Of a DNA stretch of 23,539 bases, positions 14,469 to 22,831 are shown piece by piece. The stretch is from assembly GCA_910587465.1 (NCBI GenBank), contig CAJUMS010000042.1, positions 1 to 23,539 of the forward strand, given 5' to 3'. Below the pieces are notes generated by a model. That model searched no databases. It was not told where the DNA came from and was given only the letters and a program-made list of their open reading frames with translations. Positions within the stretch are counted from its first letter, which is position 1. Each line of letters begins with the position of its first letter. A program made the position numbers and the translations under genes. The DNA is from an uncultured Oscillospiraceae bacterium. Its GTDB lineage: Bacteria; Bacillota; Clostridia; Oscillospirales; Ruminococcaceae.

Positions 14469-14882
14469 CTATATAAGTATTCCTTCGCAGTGGTCGGTCT
14501 CGTGCTGGATTATCTGTGCGGTAAAGCCGGTGAACGTCTTTATACGCGGCTTGAATTCCTCGTTAAGGTAACGTACCTTTATCTTTTTGTAGCGCGTTGT
14601 CGGTCGCGGTTCGCCGAGCAGGGAAAGACAGCCCTCCGCAGTTTTGTAAGGCTCGGACCTGCCGATTATTTCGGGGTTGAACATTACGCGGAACGCGCCG
14701 CTATCGTTGAACACGATAACGCGTTTCTTAACGCCTATCATATTTGCTGCCATTCCCACACATTCGTCCTTGTGCGCGATGATAGTATCAAGGAGGTCTT
14801 GCGCTGTCTGCCTGTCGCTCTCGTCGGCGGGGGAGGACTTCTGCGCCAAGAATATCGGGTCGTGAATAAGCTCTTTTACCAT
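14469..14882 (-). CDS. def: Peptide deformylase
   Basis: A 137-residue iron/zinc hydrolase that removes the formyl group from nascent N-formyl-methionine peptides. Motif 2 is EGCLS (metal-ligand Cys85) and motif 3 is QHETDH (His127, Glu128, His131). Motif 1 reads GMAANMIG, with Asn47 in place of the usual Gln; this variant is, to my knowledge, shared by a clostridial subgroup. The protein ends soon after motif 3, lacking the C-terminal helix of type 1 enzymes. ATG at 14882 is preferred over an upstream in-frame start at 14900 because GGAGAAG precedes it and the longer form would overlap the FNT gene. It is the last gene of a three-gene minus-strand operon and starts one base after the FNT stop. 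Confidence 0.9.
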   Translation of the reverse strand: MVKELIHDPIFLAQKSSPADESDRQTAQDLLDTIIAHKDECVGMAANMIGVKKRVIVFNDSGAFRVMFNPEIIGRSEPYKTAEGCLSLLGEPRPTTRYKKIKVRYLNEEFKPRIKTFTGFTAQIIQHETDHCEGILI

Positions 14883-14883
14883 T

Positions 14884-15549
14884 TTACTTCTCCCTCTCAA
14901 ACGGCTTGTCGGTCAGCATTTTCAGCAGAGGCAGCAGCATTCCGCCGAGACTGTTGCCGAGTATCACGAGCGGCAGATACGCGCCCGCGTTTCCCGTTCT
15001 GTTTGTGAGGAACAAATAGAACATATCGGCGATACAATGGTTAAATCCGCAGAGGATAAACACCATTACGCAGAATATTACGCCGACGGTCTTTTCTATA
15101 TGACCGCCCTCGTTGCGGGAGATACGCGCATTGTCGACGGCGAGGAACATCAGCATACCGCAGAATACCGCGAGCACGAACATGCTTAAATACCCGTCGC
15201 TGAGCTTTGCGTCAACACTTGCCATTGCTTTTTCGCTGATAGTGGGGAATATTCTCGTCTGTTGCAGAAGAAACGCGTCAAGGAATGTTCCGATAGCATT
15301 GCCGATTATCGTGAACAGACACTCAAGCAGATAAGCGGGCTTGCGCAGTGGAATATACCCGACCTTGCCCGTATACAGTCCGAAACCGAACTGAACTATC
15401 GCGAACAGCCCGAGCGAGAATAGCAGCGAGCCTATATACTTGTTGTCGCAGGAAAGGCTTACGCAGCCGCCGACGCCGATAAGCATACCGCCGATAACAC
15501 CGTTGGCGAGCTGTGAGACTATCCGTTTTAATGTTTCTTTAGAATTCAT
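14884..15549 (-). CDS. Formate/nitrite-transporter (FNT) family channel
   Basis: A 221-residue integral membrane protein with about six helices. Features of FNT channels are the glycine-rich first helix (ANGVIGGMLIGVGGCVSLSC), the central GFNHCIADMFYLF with the conserved pore histidine (GFxHxxAxMF in FocA) and a late NSLGGMLLP. The family passes formate, nitrite or hydrosulfide through the membrane. At 221 residues it is shorter than FocA-type members (about 250-285). Its ribosome binding site (GAGG) lies in the end of the upstream ATPase gene, from which it is separated by three bases. Which anion it carries cannot be told. Confidence 0.82.
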   Translation of the reverse strand: MNSKETLKRIVSQLANGVIGGMLIGVGGCVSLSCDNKYIGSLLFSLGLFAIVQFGFGLYTGKVGYIPLRKPAYLLECLFTIIGNAIGTFLDAFLLQQTRIFPTISEKAMASVDAKLSDGYLSMFVLAVFCGMLMFLAVDNARISRNEGGHIEKTVGVIFCVMVFILCGFNHCIADMFYLFLTNRTGNAGAYLPLVILGNSLGGMLLPLLKMLTDKPFEREK

Positions 15550-15552
15550 AAG

Positions 15553-17892
15553 TCAACCTCTTGAAATATTTTTATGCGGACTTTTTTTCGTCAGTATGCG
15601 TGCTGTAAGTCCGACGGCGATCTGAACGGACAGCACAATTGCCGCGAGTATTGCCAGTGCTATCCACTCGGCACTCGTGAGCGGAACGATATAGAATATC
15701 CTGGGAAACAGCCACACCGCTCCCGCAAACGCCGCGATAAGCACCGCAAGCATTGCCGCTCGCCATTTTTTGAACGGACGGCAGACATTGCCGAGTACCA
15801 GAAAGCACGCATATCCCGTTACATAAGTCGCCATTGCCGACACATCCTCGGGAGCAAATCCGAAAACGCTTTCGGCGGCGGTCAGCAGACCTATCCCGAC
15901 TGCTACGGAGATACCACCGGGCGCGGCCTTCTTCATCACGTTGACGATAAATCTTCCGCGCACAAGGTTCTTGTTTGGCTCAAGCGCGAGCAGAAACGAC
16001 GGAGCACCTATTGCAAGTGCGCTTATCAATGTCATCTGTATCGGCTTGAACGGGTAGCCGTATGGCAGCACCAGAAACGCCGCCGCCAATAAGAACGAGA
16101 AGATTGTCTTGACGAGAAACAGCGCTGCCGAACGTTGTATATTATTGATACACCGCCGTCCCTCCTCGACTACGAGCGGCATTGACGAGAAATCCGAGGT
16201 CAGCAGCACAAGCTGTGATACCGACCGCGCAGCGTCGCTGCCCGACTGCATCGCGACCGAGCAGTCTGCTTCCTTCAGCGCGAGAACATCGTTTACGCCG
16301 TCACCCGTCATCGCGACCTTGTGACCCGCAGCTTTCAGCGCCTTTACGAGCAGCAGCTTCTGATCGGGAGTTACTCTGCCGAATACGGAGTATTTTTCGG
16401 CGATATCGGGGATTCTTTCGTCGTCGATATTGCCCATATCGACATAGTTTTCCGCGCCGCCCAGACCCGCGCGCTTCGCGACGCTTGAGACGGTCACGGG
16501 GTCGTCGCCCGAAATGACCTTTAACGCCACCCCCTGCTGCTTGAAATAGTCCAGGGTATCGGGCGCGGACGAGCGTATCTTGTCGGATAGCATCACAAGC
16601 GCCTTTGCCGAGGTATTGCATGGGGGCGCGTTATCGCAAAGGGGTAGGGGAGACTGCGCCAGAACCAACACCCGAAAGCCCTTTGACGCGTATTCTTCAC
16701 ATATATCCGCGATCTGAGCATAATCGTTGCCGAGTACAAAACTCGGCGCCCCGAGAACGACCGTTCCGAGAACGTCAAACTGTGCCGCGCTCCACTTTCT
16801 TGCCGAGGAAAATGGTATCGTTTTCAGCGCCGAAACGTCCGAACCGTCTGACCAGCGCTCGCAGACCGCCCTCAGAGTGGCATTCGGATCGGGAAACGCC
16901 GACGAGAATGCGTTCAGCGCGCCGTCAACGTCGAAATCATTGTCGAGCGGGTGCACCTCTCGAACCTCCATACAGCCCTCGGTGAGCGTTCCTGTTTTGT
17001 CAAGGCACAGCACGTCCACCCGCGCGAGGGTCTCCACGCAGTACAAGTCCTGACATAACGTTTGACGCTGTCCGAGGCGGATAGCGCTGACCGCTAACGT
17101 AATGCTTGTCAGAAGCACCAAGCCTTCAGGAATCATTCCGATAAGAGCCGCGACTGTGCTCGTAACTCCCTCCTCGACAGGGAGTTTGGTAACATAGAAC
17201 GCCTTGTAAAACAGTATAAGTCCAAACGGCACAATGCATACCGAAACGATCTGTATTATTTTGTTGATGGCTTTCATCATCTCGGAGGAGTGCTTTTTAA
17301 CGTATTTTGCGCCGCTTGTGATTCTGCCCGAGGTCGACTGTGCGCCTACGCGGACAGCCCGCGCCGTACAGTTCCCCGAGACTATAAAGCTGCCCGAGAG
17401 TAGCTCGTCGCCTTGTTTTTTGGCTACAGGGTCGCTTTCACCCGTGATAAGGCTCTCGTCGGCTTCACATTCTCCGTCGAGGACGACAGCGTCCGCGCAG
17501 ACCTGTCGACCTCTCGCCAGCAGCATAATGTCGTCGGTGACAATTTCGCTCACGGGGAGGACTTGCTCGCTGCCATCACGGATAAGGTGAGCCTTTGGCG
17601 CGGAGATTATCGACAGCCTGTCGATAACGCGCTTAGAGCGTATCTCCTGAAATATTCCGATAGCGATGTTGCTGACGATAACACCCATAAACAGCATATT
17701 CCGCCAGCTTCCGACAAACGCGACAAGCACGGCAAGAATTACGTTAATTATATTGAAAAGCGTGAAAATGTTGTCTCGAAAGATTTTGGGAACGCTTTTT
17801 GTCTTAATATCGAGACTGCCGTTGCTCTGACCGTTTTTAACGCGCTCGGAGACCTCTTCGGCAGTGAGACCTTGTATATCGTTATGTTTCAT
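15553..17892 (-). CDS. P-type cation-transporting ATPase
   Basis: A 779-residue ion pump. It has actuator motif TGES (150-153), ion-site PEGL in TM4 (255-258), phosphorylation motif DKTGTLT with Asp298, hinge MTGDGVND (528-535) and a C-terminal block of hydrophobic helices. There is no N-terminal heavy-metal domain and no CPC motif, which excludes a copper or cadmium pump. PEGL and overall form resemble the CtpE-like/calcium-type branch, but the ion is unproven. The usual KGAP of the nucleotide domain is LGAP (380-383). ATG 17892 follows GGAGG, with about 98 bases of leader from the predicted promoter. It heads the operon with the FNT channel and def. Confidence 0.92.
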   Translation of the reverse strand: MKHNDIQGLTAEEVSERVKNGQSNGSLDIKTKSVPKIFRDNIFTLFNIINVILAVLVAFVGSWRNMLFMGVIVSNIAIGIFQEIRSKRVIDRLSIISAPKAHLIRDGSEQVLPVSEIVTDDIMLLARGRQVCADAVVLDGECEADESLITGESDPVAKKQGDELLSGSFIVSGNCTARAVRVGAQSTSGRITSGAKYVKKHSSEMMKAINKIIQIVSVCIVPFGLILFYKAFYVTKLPVEEGVTSTVAALIGMIPEGLVLLTSITLAVSAIRLGQRQTLCQDLYCVETLARVDVLCLDKTGTLTEGCMEVREVHPLDNDFDVDGALNAFSSAFPDPNATLRAVCERWSDGSDVSALKTIPFSSARKWSAAQFDVLGTVVLGAPSFVLGNDYAQIADICEEYASKGFRVLVLAQSPLPLCDNAPPCNTSAKALVMLSDKIRSSAPDTLDYFKQQGVALKVISGDDPVTVSSVAKRAGLGGAENYVDMGNIDDERIPDIAEKYSVFGRVTPDQKLLLVKALKAAGHKVAMTGDGVNDVLALKEADCSVAMQSGSDAARSVSQLVLLTSDFSSMPLVVEEGRRCINNIQRSAALFLVKTIFSFLLAAAFLVLPYGYPFKPIQMTLISALAIGAPSFLLALEPNKNLVRGRFIVNVMKKAAPGGISVAVGIGLLTAAESVFGFAPEDVSAMATYVTGYACFLVLGNVCRPFKKWRAAMLAVLIAAFAGAVWLFPRIFYIVPLTSAEWIALAILAAIVLSVQIAVGLTARILTKKSPHKNISRG

Positions 17893-17996
17893 ATTGCCTC
17901 CGATTGTGTATAATGAGGTTAATTTATTGTTTAACGCAGTGGCGTTGCTACGATAAATTTCAATTTACTGTATCGGTCTTTAAAATACATAATTTA

Positions 17997-18025
17997 ATTA
18001 TATCACATTTTCCCCAAAAAGACAA
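17997..18025 (-). promoter_or_regulatory. Promoter of the P-type ATPase operon
   Basis: On the minus strand TTGTCT (18025-18020), a 17-base spacer and TATAAT (18002-17997) with a TGA extended -10. The start is expected near 17990, leaving about 98 bases of leader. Its -35 box is nine bases from that of tex. Confidence 0.8.
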
Positions 18026-18034
18026 GTACACGAC

Positions 18035-18085
18035 TTGATTTTTTCGGAAAAATATGCTATAATTAAAATAACGCGGTCAAGCCGC
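18035..18085 (+). promoter_or_regulatory. tex promoter with a start-site hairpin
   Basis: TTGATT at 18035-18040, 17-base spacer, TATAAT at 18058-18063 with a TGC extended -10. The predicted transcript starts near 18070 and immediately contains GCGG-TCAAG-CCGC (18073-18085), a short stem-loop. The GAGGTG ribosome binding site precedes the ATG. Confidence 0.8.
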
Positions 18086-18106
18086 TAAACTATATGAGGT
18101 GTAAAA

Positions 18107-20278
18107 ATGGACATTAACCGGATATTGGCAGACGAATTCAAGCTCCGTCGGGAGCAGGTCGATAACACGATAGCGCTTATTGACGACGATAAGACTATAC
18201 CGTTCATCGCGCGTTACAGAAAGGAACAGACGGGCTCACTGGACGATACCGTGTTGCGCGAGCTGTCCGACAGACTTACATATTTGCGCAGTCTCGAAAA
18301 GCGCAAGGAGGAAATAATCTCCTCAATAACCGAGCAGGAGAAGATGACAGACGATATTGCAAAGGCTATCGAGGCGGCTATGACCCTTGTCGAGGTCGAG
18401 GATATCTACCGTCCGTTTAAGCCAAAGCGCAAGACTCGCGCGTCAGTCGCGCGTGAAAAGGGACTTGAAACACTCGCTGAGATGCTTATAGCGCAGGACA
18501 AAAAAACCGATCCGATTAGCGAGGCTGCCGCTTATGTTAATGAGGAAAAGGGTGTTGCGGCTGCCGAGGACGCGCTGCAGGGCGCAATGGATATAATTGC
18601 CGAGGATATTTCCGATAACGCAGTGCTGCGCAAGCGCTTAAGAGAGGTATTCTTTAAGGAGGGCACGATAAGCTCAAAGGCAGCCGCCGAGGACTCCAAT
18701 GAGGTCTACAAGAACTATTTCGAGTATGCCGAGCCGGTGAATAAGATAGCGGGACACCGCATTCTTGCGCTTGACAGGGGCGAAAAGGAGGAACAGCTCA
18801 AGGTCGCGATAAAAGTTCCAGAGGGCGTTGGCGAGGGAATGTGTACCTATGAATACGTTAAGAACAACAGCAAGTGTGCGGAGTATGTCCGCACAGCCTG
18901 TGAGGACAGCTACAAGCGTCTGATATTCCCGTCAATCGAGAGGGAAGTCCGCGCGGAGCTGTCGGCGGGGGCGCAGGAGGGCGCTATCAAGGTGTTTGCG
19001 TCCAATCTTCGTCAGCTTATTATGGCGCCTCCCGTCAAGGATACGGTAACGCTCGGGCTTGATCCGGGGTACGCTCACGGCTGCAAATGCGCGGTAGTCG
19101 ACAGCACGGGTAAGGTGCTCGACACAGTGATAATCCAGATAACGCGTTCCAAGGGCGAACTTGAAACGGCTAAGCGTGTTATCAAGGGAATGATCGAAAA
19201 GCACCACGTTTCCACTATCGCTATCGGCAACGGCACTGCTTCGCGCGAAACGGAGCAGTTCACCGCCGACCTGCTGAAAACGATTCCCGAAAAGGTTTCG
19301 TATATGGTAGTTTCCGAGGCGGGCGCGTCGGTTTATTCCGCGTCTAAGCTTGCCGCGGAGGAGTTTCCCGACTATGATGTTTCACTGCGTTCGGCGGTCT
19401 CTATCGCGCGCAGGCTGCAAGATCCCCTTGCGGAGCTTGTCAAGATAGATCCCAAGGCTATCGGCGTGGGGCAGTATCAGCACGATATGCCAAAGGCGCG
19501 TATGGACGAGGCGCTCAAGGGCGTTGTCGAGGACTGCGTAAACTCCGTCGGTGTTGACCTTAATACCGCGTCATACTCGCTGCTGTCCTACATTTCGGGA
19601 ATCAACGCGGCGGTCGCTAAGAATATAGTCGCGTACCGCGAGGAAAACGGAGCGTTCACCGACAGGAAGCAGCTTCTCAAAGTAAAAAAGCTAGGCGCTA
19701 AGGCTTACGAGCAGTGCGCGGGATTTCTGAGAGTTCCGGGCAGTAAGAATCCGCTTGACAATACGGGAATTCACCCCGAGTCCTACGACACCGCAAAGAC
19801 ACTGCTCGAGAAATGCGGCATAACCTCAGAGGAGCTTGGCAAATCCGAAATGATTCGTGAAAAGGTCAAGGCGGTGGGCTTGAAGAAGATCGCCGACGAA
19901 ACAGGCGCGGGAATGCCCACTCTTTCCGATATCGTCAAGGAACTTGAAAAGCCCGGACGCGACCCGCGTGACGAGTTGCCGCCGCCCCTTATGCGCAGCG
20001 GCGACATTATGGAGATAAAGGACTTAAAGCCGGGTATGGAGCTTATGGGAACTATCCGCAACGTTATCGACTTCGGCGCGTTTGTTGATATCGGTGTACA
20101 CGAGGACGGACTGGTTCATATTTCACAAATATGCAACAGATACATTAAGCATCCCCTCGAGGCTGTTAAGGTCGGCGACGTTGTAAAGGTCTGGGTATTG
20201 GACGTCGACGTAAAGCGCGGACGTATCTCGCTCACTATGAAAGACCCCAACAAGGGCGACGGTAAAAAGAGGTCATAA
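18107..20278 (+). CDS. tex: Tex-family S1 RNA-binding protein
   Basis: A 723-residue cytoplasmic nucleic-acid-binding protein of the Tex family, which associates with transcription and is related to eukaryotic Spt6. Visible domains in order: N-terminal helical Tex region (IPFIARYRKEQTGSLDD), YqgF/RNase H-like domain (TLGLDPGYAHGCKCAVVDST), helix-hairpin-helix pair (LSYISGINAAVAKNIVAYRE, then LLKVKKLGAKAYEQCAGFLR) and a C-terminal S1 domain (about 643-715; GTIRNVIDFGAFVDIGVHED). Length is normal for the family. ATG 18107 has GAGGTG upstream and its own promoter. No terminator follows before the GH44 remnant. Confidence 0.96.
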   Translation: MDINRILADEFKLRREQVDNTIALIDDDKTIPFIARYRKEQTGSLDDTVLRELSDRLTYLRSLEKRKEEIISSITEQEKMTDDIAKAIEAAMTLVEVEDIYRPFKPKRKTRASVAREKGLETLAEMLIAQDKKTDPISEAAAYVNEEKGVAAAEDALQGAMDIIAEDISDNAVLRKRLREVFFKEGTISSKAAAEDSNEVYKNYFEYAEPVNKIAGHRILALDRGEKEEQLKVAIKVPEGVGEGMCTYEYVKNNSKCAEYVRTACEDSYKRLIFPSIEREVRAELSAGAQEGAIKVFASNLRQLIMAPPVKDTVTLGLDPGYAHGCKCAVVDSTGKVLDTVIIQITRSKGELETAKRVIKGMIEKHHVSTIAIGNGTASRETEQFTADLLKTIPEKVSYMVVSEAGASVYSASKLAAEEFPDYDVSLRSAVSIARRLQDPLAELVKIDPKAIGVGQYQHDMPKARMDEALKGVVEDCVNSVGVDLNTASYSLLSYISGINAAVAKNIVAYREENGAFTDRKQLLKVKKLGAKAYEQCAGFLRVPGSKNPLDNTGIHPESYDTAKTLLEKCGITSEELGKSEMIREKVKAVGLKKIADETGAGMPTLSDIVKELEKPGRDPRDELPPPLMRSGDIMEIKDLKPGMELMGTIRNVIDFGAFVDIGVHEDGLVHISQICNRYIKHPLEAVKVGDVVKVWVLDVDVKRGRISLTMKDPNKGDGKKRS

Positions 20279-20279
20279 T

Positions 20280-21423
20280 ATGAGTTTTTTGGGCAGATCG
20301 GCGGCTTTTGCCTTTATTTTGTGGGAGTTATGAGCACAAGCCGTTTGCAGAGAGCAGTACCTTTTAGATAACCGTAACGCCCTCCGAGGGGCACAAGGCT
20401 ATATCGCCGTATATCTACGGTGTGAACAGCGGCGTTGACGTGAGCGCGGTTTCGGCAAAGTCGTTCCGTCTCGGCGTCAACAGACTGTCCGCGTGTAATT
20501 GGGAAAACAATATGTCCAACGCGGGTTCGGACTGGCATAACAGCTCGGATATATACCTTGTTCAGAATGCCGCCGAAGAGTTCCCAGACGTTCTCGCTGA
20601 TGTGATATTCAACGCGGCATATGACGCCAGAAAGTGGAAAGTGACGTATACGCTTATTACGCTGCAAATGCTCGGGTATGTTTCCTCGGCGAAGAGCGGA
20701 GAGGTAAAGGAAGAGAACGCTGCGCCGTCGGACTATTGGATCAAGGTGGTCAACCGCAAGGGCGGAGAGTTCGTCGCGGATCCCGATCTCACCGACAACA
20801 AGGTCTATATGGATGAGTTATTGAACTATCTGATAACGAACCTCGGAAAATCGGATACCGAAACGTGTATTAAGGCATATTCTCTCGATAACGAGCCCGC
20901 GCTTTGGCAGCACACGCACAGCCTTGTTCAGCGTGAACCGCTGTTCTGCGCGAAGCTGTTTGAAAAGAGCGTCGACCTTGCGGCTGTTGTCAAGGTCATG
21001 GACGGCGTCGTCGATATCTCGGTGTACTCCTCAATTGACGGTGAGGACGAAATCACCGTCAAGATCATCGTCACAAACCGTTTGATACACGATGATACGC
21101 CCGTCAGCATTACGCTTTCCTCAGATAAAACCTACGAAAGTGCGGTGGTGTACTCGCTGTACGGAGACAGTCCGCTTGTATGTAAGCTGGACGGGGTAGG
21201 GGAGATAACGGAGAACGGTTTCACGTACACTCTCCCAGCACATTCCGTAACCGAATTTGTGATCAGCGTTCCGCAAGCAGAGCCCGAGGTCTCAGAGGTC
21301 TTGTCGGAAAGTGCTTCGGAAAGCGGAGGTAATAATGCGCTGCCGTTTGCGATAGGCGGCGTTGCGGCGGTCGGAGCTGCCGCTGCTGTAACGACGTTCG
21401 TTCGCAATAAGAAGAAAAAATGA
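20280..21423 (+). pseudogene. Decayed GH44 glycoside hydrolase (endoglucanase/xyloglucanase type)
   Basis: The open frame 20422-21423 (333 residues) matches GH44: INSGVD-like start, NWENNMSNAGSDW, TLITLQMLGYVSS and YSLDNEPALWQHTH with the acid/base Glu158. In-frame homology continues upstream (AISPYIYGVNSGVDVSAV) until a TAG at 20365-20367, while a signal-peptide-like start (MSFLGRSAAFAFILWEL, ATG 20280) is in another frame and soon stops. After about residue 195 the text jumps from the catalytic barrel (EKSVDLAAVVKVMDG) to the C-terminal beta domain (VDISVYSS...KIIVTNR), so a large part of the barrel with the nucleophile is missing. The end is a hydrophobic helix plus KKKK, a cell-envelope anchor. 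The frame after the stop remains open, so the decay may be recent or a fragment may still be made. Confidence 0.75.
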
Positions 21424-21426
21424 TTT

Positions 21427-21458
21427 AAAAAGCCTCGGTTTTCACCGAGGCTCTTTTT
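21427..21458. terminator. Bidirectional terminator between the GH44 remnant and trpB
   Basis: AGCCTCGGT (21431-21439) pairs with ACCGAGGCT (21444-21452) around a four-base loop, with T at 21454-21458 on the plus strand and A at 21427-21431 giving a T-run on the minus strand. It serves both convergent genes. Confidence 0.92.
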
Positions 21459-21474
21459 ATATTAGTTTGTGTAA

Positions 21475-22692
21475 TTATCTGATACCGTACTTCTCGATAA
21501 TATAGTCCATATCCTTGTCGCCTCTGCCCGAGAGGTTGATAAGGATAGAGCCCTTGCCCATCTTCTCGGCGAGCTTCATCGCGTAGGCTACAGCGTGGGA
21601 GCTTTCGATAGCGGGGATAATTCCCTCAAGCCTTGACAGCGTGAAGAACGCATTTATTGTATCGTCATCGTTGATAACGTCGTACTTTACGCGATCAATG
21701 TCGTGCAGGAACGCGTGCTCGGGTCCCGATGACGGGTAGTCGAGTCCGCTTGCTACGGAGTAAACTGGCGCGGGGTCACCGTTCTCGTCCTTGAGCATAA
21801 TGCTGTTAAAGCCGTGCATAATGCCCTCCGAGCCGTATGTCAAGCTTGCAGCGTGGTCGCCGAGAGCGGAGCCTCTGCCAAGCGGCTCAACGCCGTAAAT
21901 ATCAACAGGATCGTTCAGAAATCCCGAGAAAAAGCCCATAGCGTTTGAGCCGCCGCCAACGCAGGCAACGATAGAGTCCGGGAGTTCGCCCGTCATCTCG
22001 AGGAACTGTTCACGAGCCTCAATGCCGACAACGCTTTGAAAATCGCGAACCATCATTGGGAACGGATGCGGTCCCACTACCGAGCCTATGCAGTAAATGC
22101 AGTCCTTGTAGTCTCTGCTGTACGCCGCGAACGCCGCGTCAACAGCCTCCTTCAGCGTAGCCAGACCGTCCGTGACCTCCACGACGTTCGCGCCGAGTAT
22201 CTTCATTCTTGCGACGTTGGGAGCCTGTTTCTTGATGTCGACAGCGCCCATGTAAATGTCGCACTCAAGACCGAAGTATGCCGCTGCGGTCGCAAGAGCA
22301 ACACCGTGCTGACCCGCACCCGTCTCGGCGATGACTTTCTTCTTGCCCATATACTTAGCCAGCAGAGCCTCGCCCATGCAGTGGTTGAGTTTGTGAGCGC
22401 CTGTGTGGTTCAGATCCTCGCGCTTTACGTATAGCTGAACATGACCTAGCTTGCCCGAAAGTCTCTCCAGATATGAGATAGGCGTGGGGCGACCTTGGAA
22501 TTCCTTGCGTATTCTTCGCAGCTCGTTAATGAACTTGCTTGACTTGCAGATTGTGAAGTACGCCTCGGTGATCTCGTCCATTGCATTCTTCAGCTCATCG
22601 GGAATATACGCGCCACCGTATTTGCCGAAATATCCGTTTTTGTCGGGATAATTCTTAAAGTAGGTATCAAAATCAATTTCTCCGTATTTCAT
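21475..22692 (-). CDS. trpB: Tryptophan synthase beta chain
   Basis: A 405-residue PLP enzyme that joins indole and serine to give tryptophan. The PLP lysine is Lys101 in HTGAHKLNH, catalytic Glu123 lies in IAETGAGQHGVALA, the phosphate loop is CVGGGSNAMG, and the C-terminal segment EGIIPAIESSHAVAYA is intact. The N-terminus (YFGKYGGAYIPDEL) and length indicate the TrpB1 form, which normally partners TrpA, but no trpA or other trp gene is adjacent. ATG 22692 follows GGAGG. It is a single-gene unit with its own promoter, a palindrome at the start site and a shared terminator. The leader of about 30 bases is too short for a T-box or a leader-peptide attenuator. Confidence 0.97.
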   Translation of the reverse strand: MKYGEIDFDTYFKNYPDKNGYFGKYGGAYIPDELKNAMDEITEAYFTICKSSKFINELRRIRKEFQGRPTPISYLERLSGKLGHVQLYVKREDLNHTGAHKLNHCMGEALLAKYMGKKKVIAETGAGQHGVALATAAAYFGLECDIYMGAVDIKKQAPNVARMKILGANVVEVTDGLATLKEAVDAAFAAYSRDYKDCIYCIGSVVGPHPFPMMVRDFQSVVGIEAREQFLEMTGELPDSIVACVGGGSNAMGFFSGFLNDPVDIYGVEPLGRGSALGDHAASLTYGSEGIMHGFNSIMLKDENGDPAPVYSVASGLDYPSSGPEHAFLHDIDRVKYDVINDDDTINAFFTLSRLEGIIPAIESSHAVAYAMKLAEKMGKGSILINLSGRGDKDMDYIIEKYGIR

Positions 22693-22710
22693 AAAAAACC
22701 TCCGAAAATT

Positions 22711-22758
22711 TTTAATATATACATATTAAATTTTATCACTTCAACATTGATTTGTCAA
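22711..22758 (-). promoter_or_regulatory. trpB promoter with overlapping operator-like palindrome
   Basis: On the minus strand TTGACA (22758-22753), 17-base spacer, TAAAAT (22735-22730) with a TGA extended -10; start near 22723. The perfect inverted repeat TTTAATAT-ATAC-ATATTAAA (22711-22730 on the plus strand) covers the -10 edge and the start site, where a repressor would block transcription. It is AT-rich, so chance is possible. Confidence 0.72.
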
Positions 22759-22831
22759 GTGGTTATTTGAAAAAAAGGCATAAAAACGCATCCTATGAAG
22801 TTTTTTCATCAGAAGCGTGGGATATGATTTT

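Noticed and set aside
22775..22815. Possible terminator for the recombinase remnant
   Set aside because: There is a T-run on the minus strand, but the stems found (ATGAA/TTCAT) are short and not adjacent to it.
22693..22831. T-box or trp-type attenuator upstream of trpB
   Set aside because: The predicted leader is only about 30 bases; no T-box bulge sequence, leader peptide with Trp codons or terminator/antiterminator pair is present.
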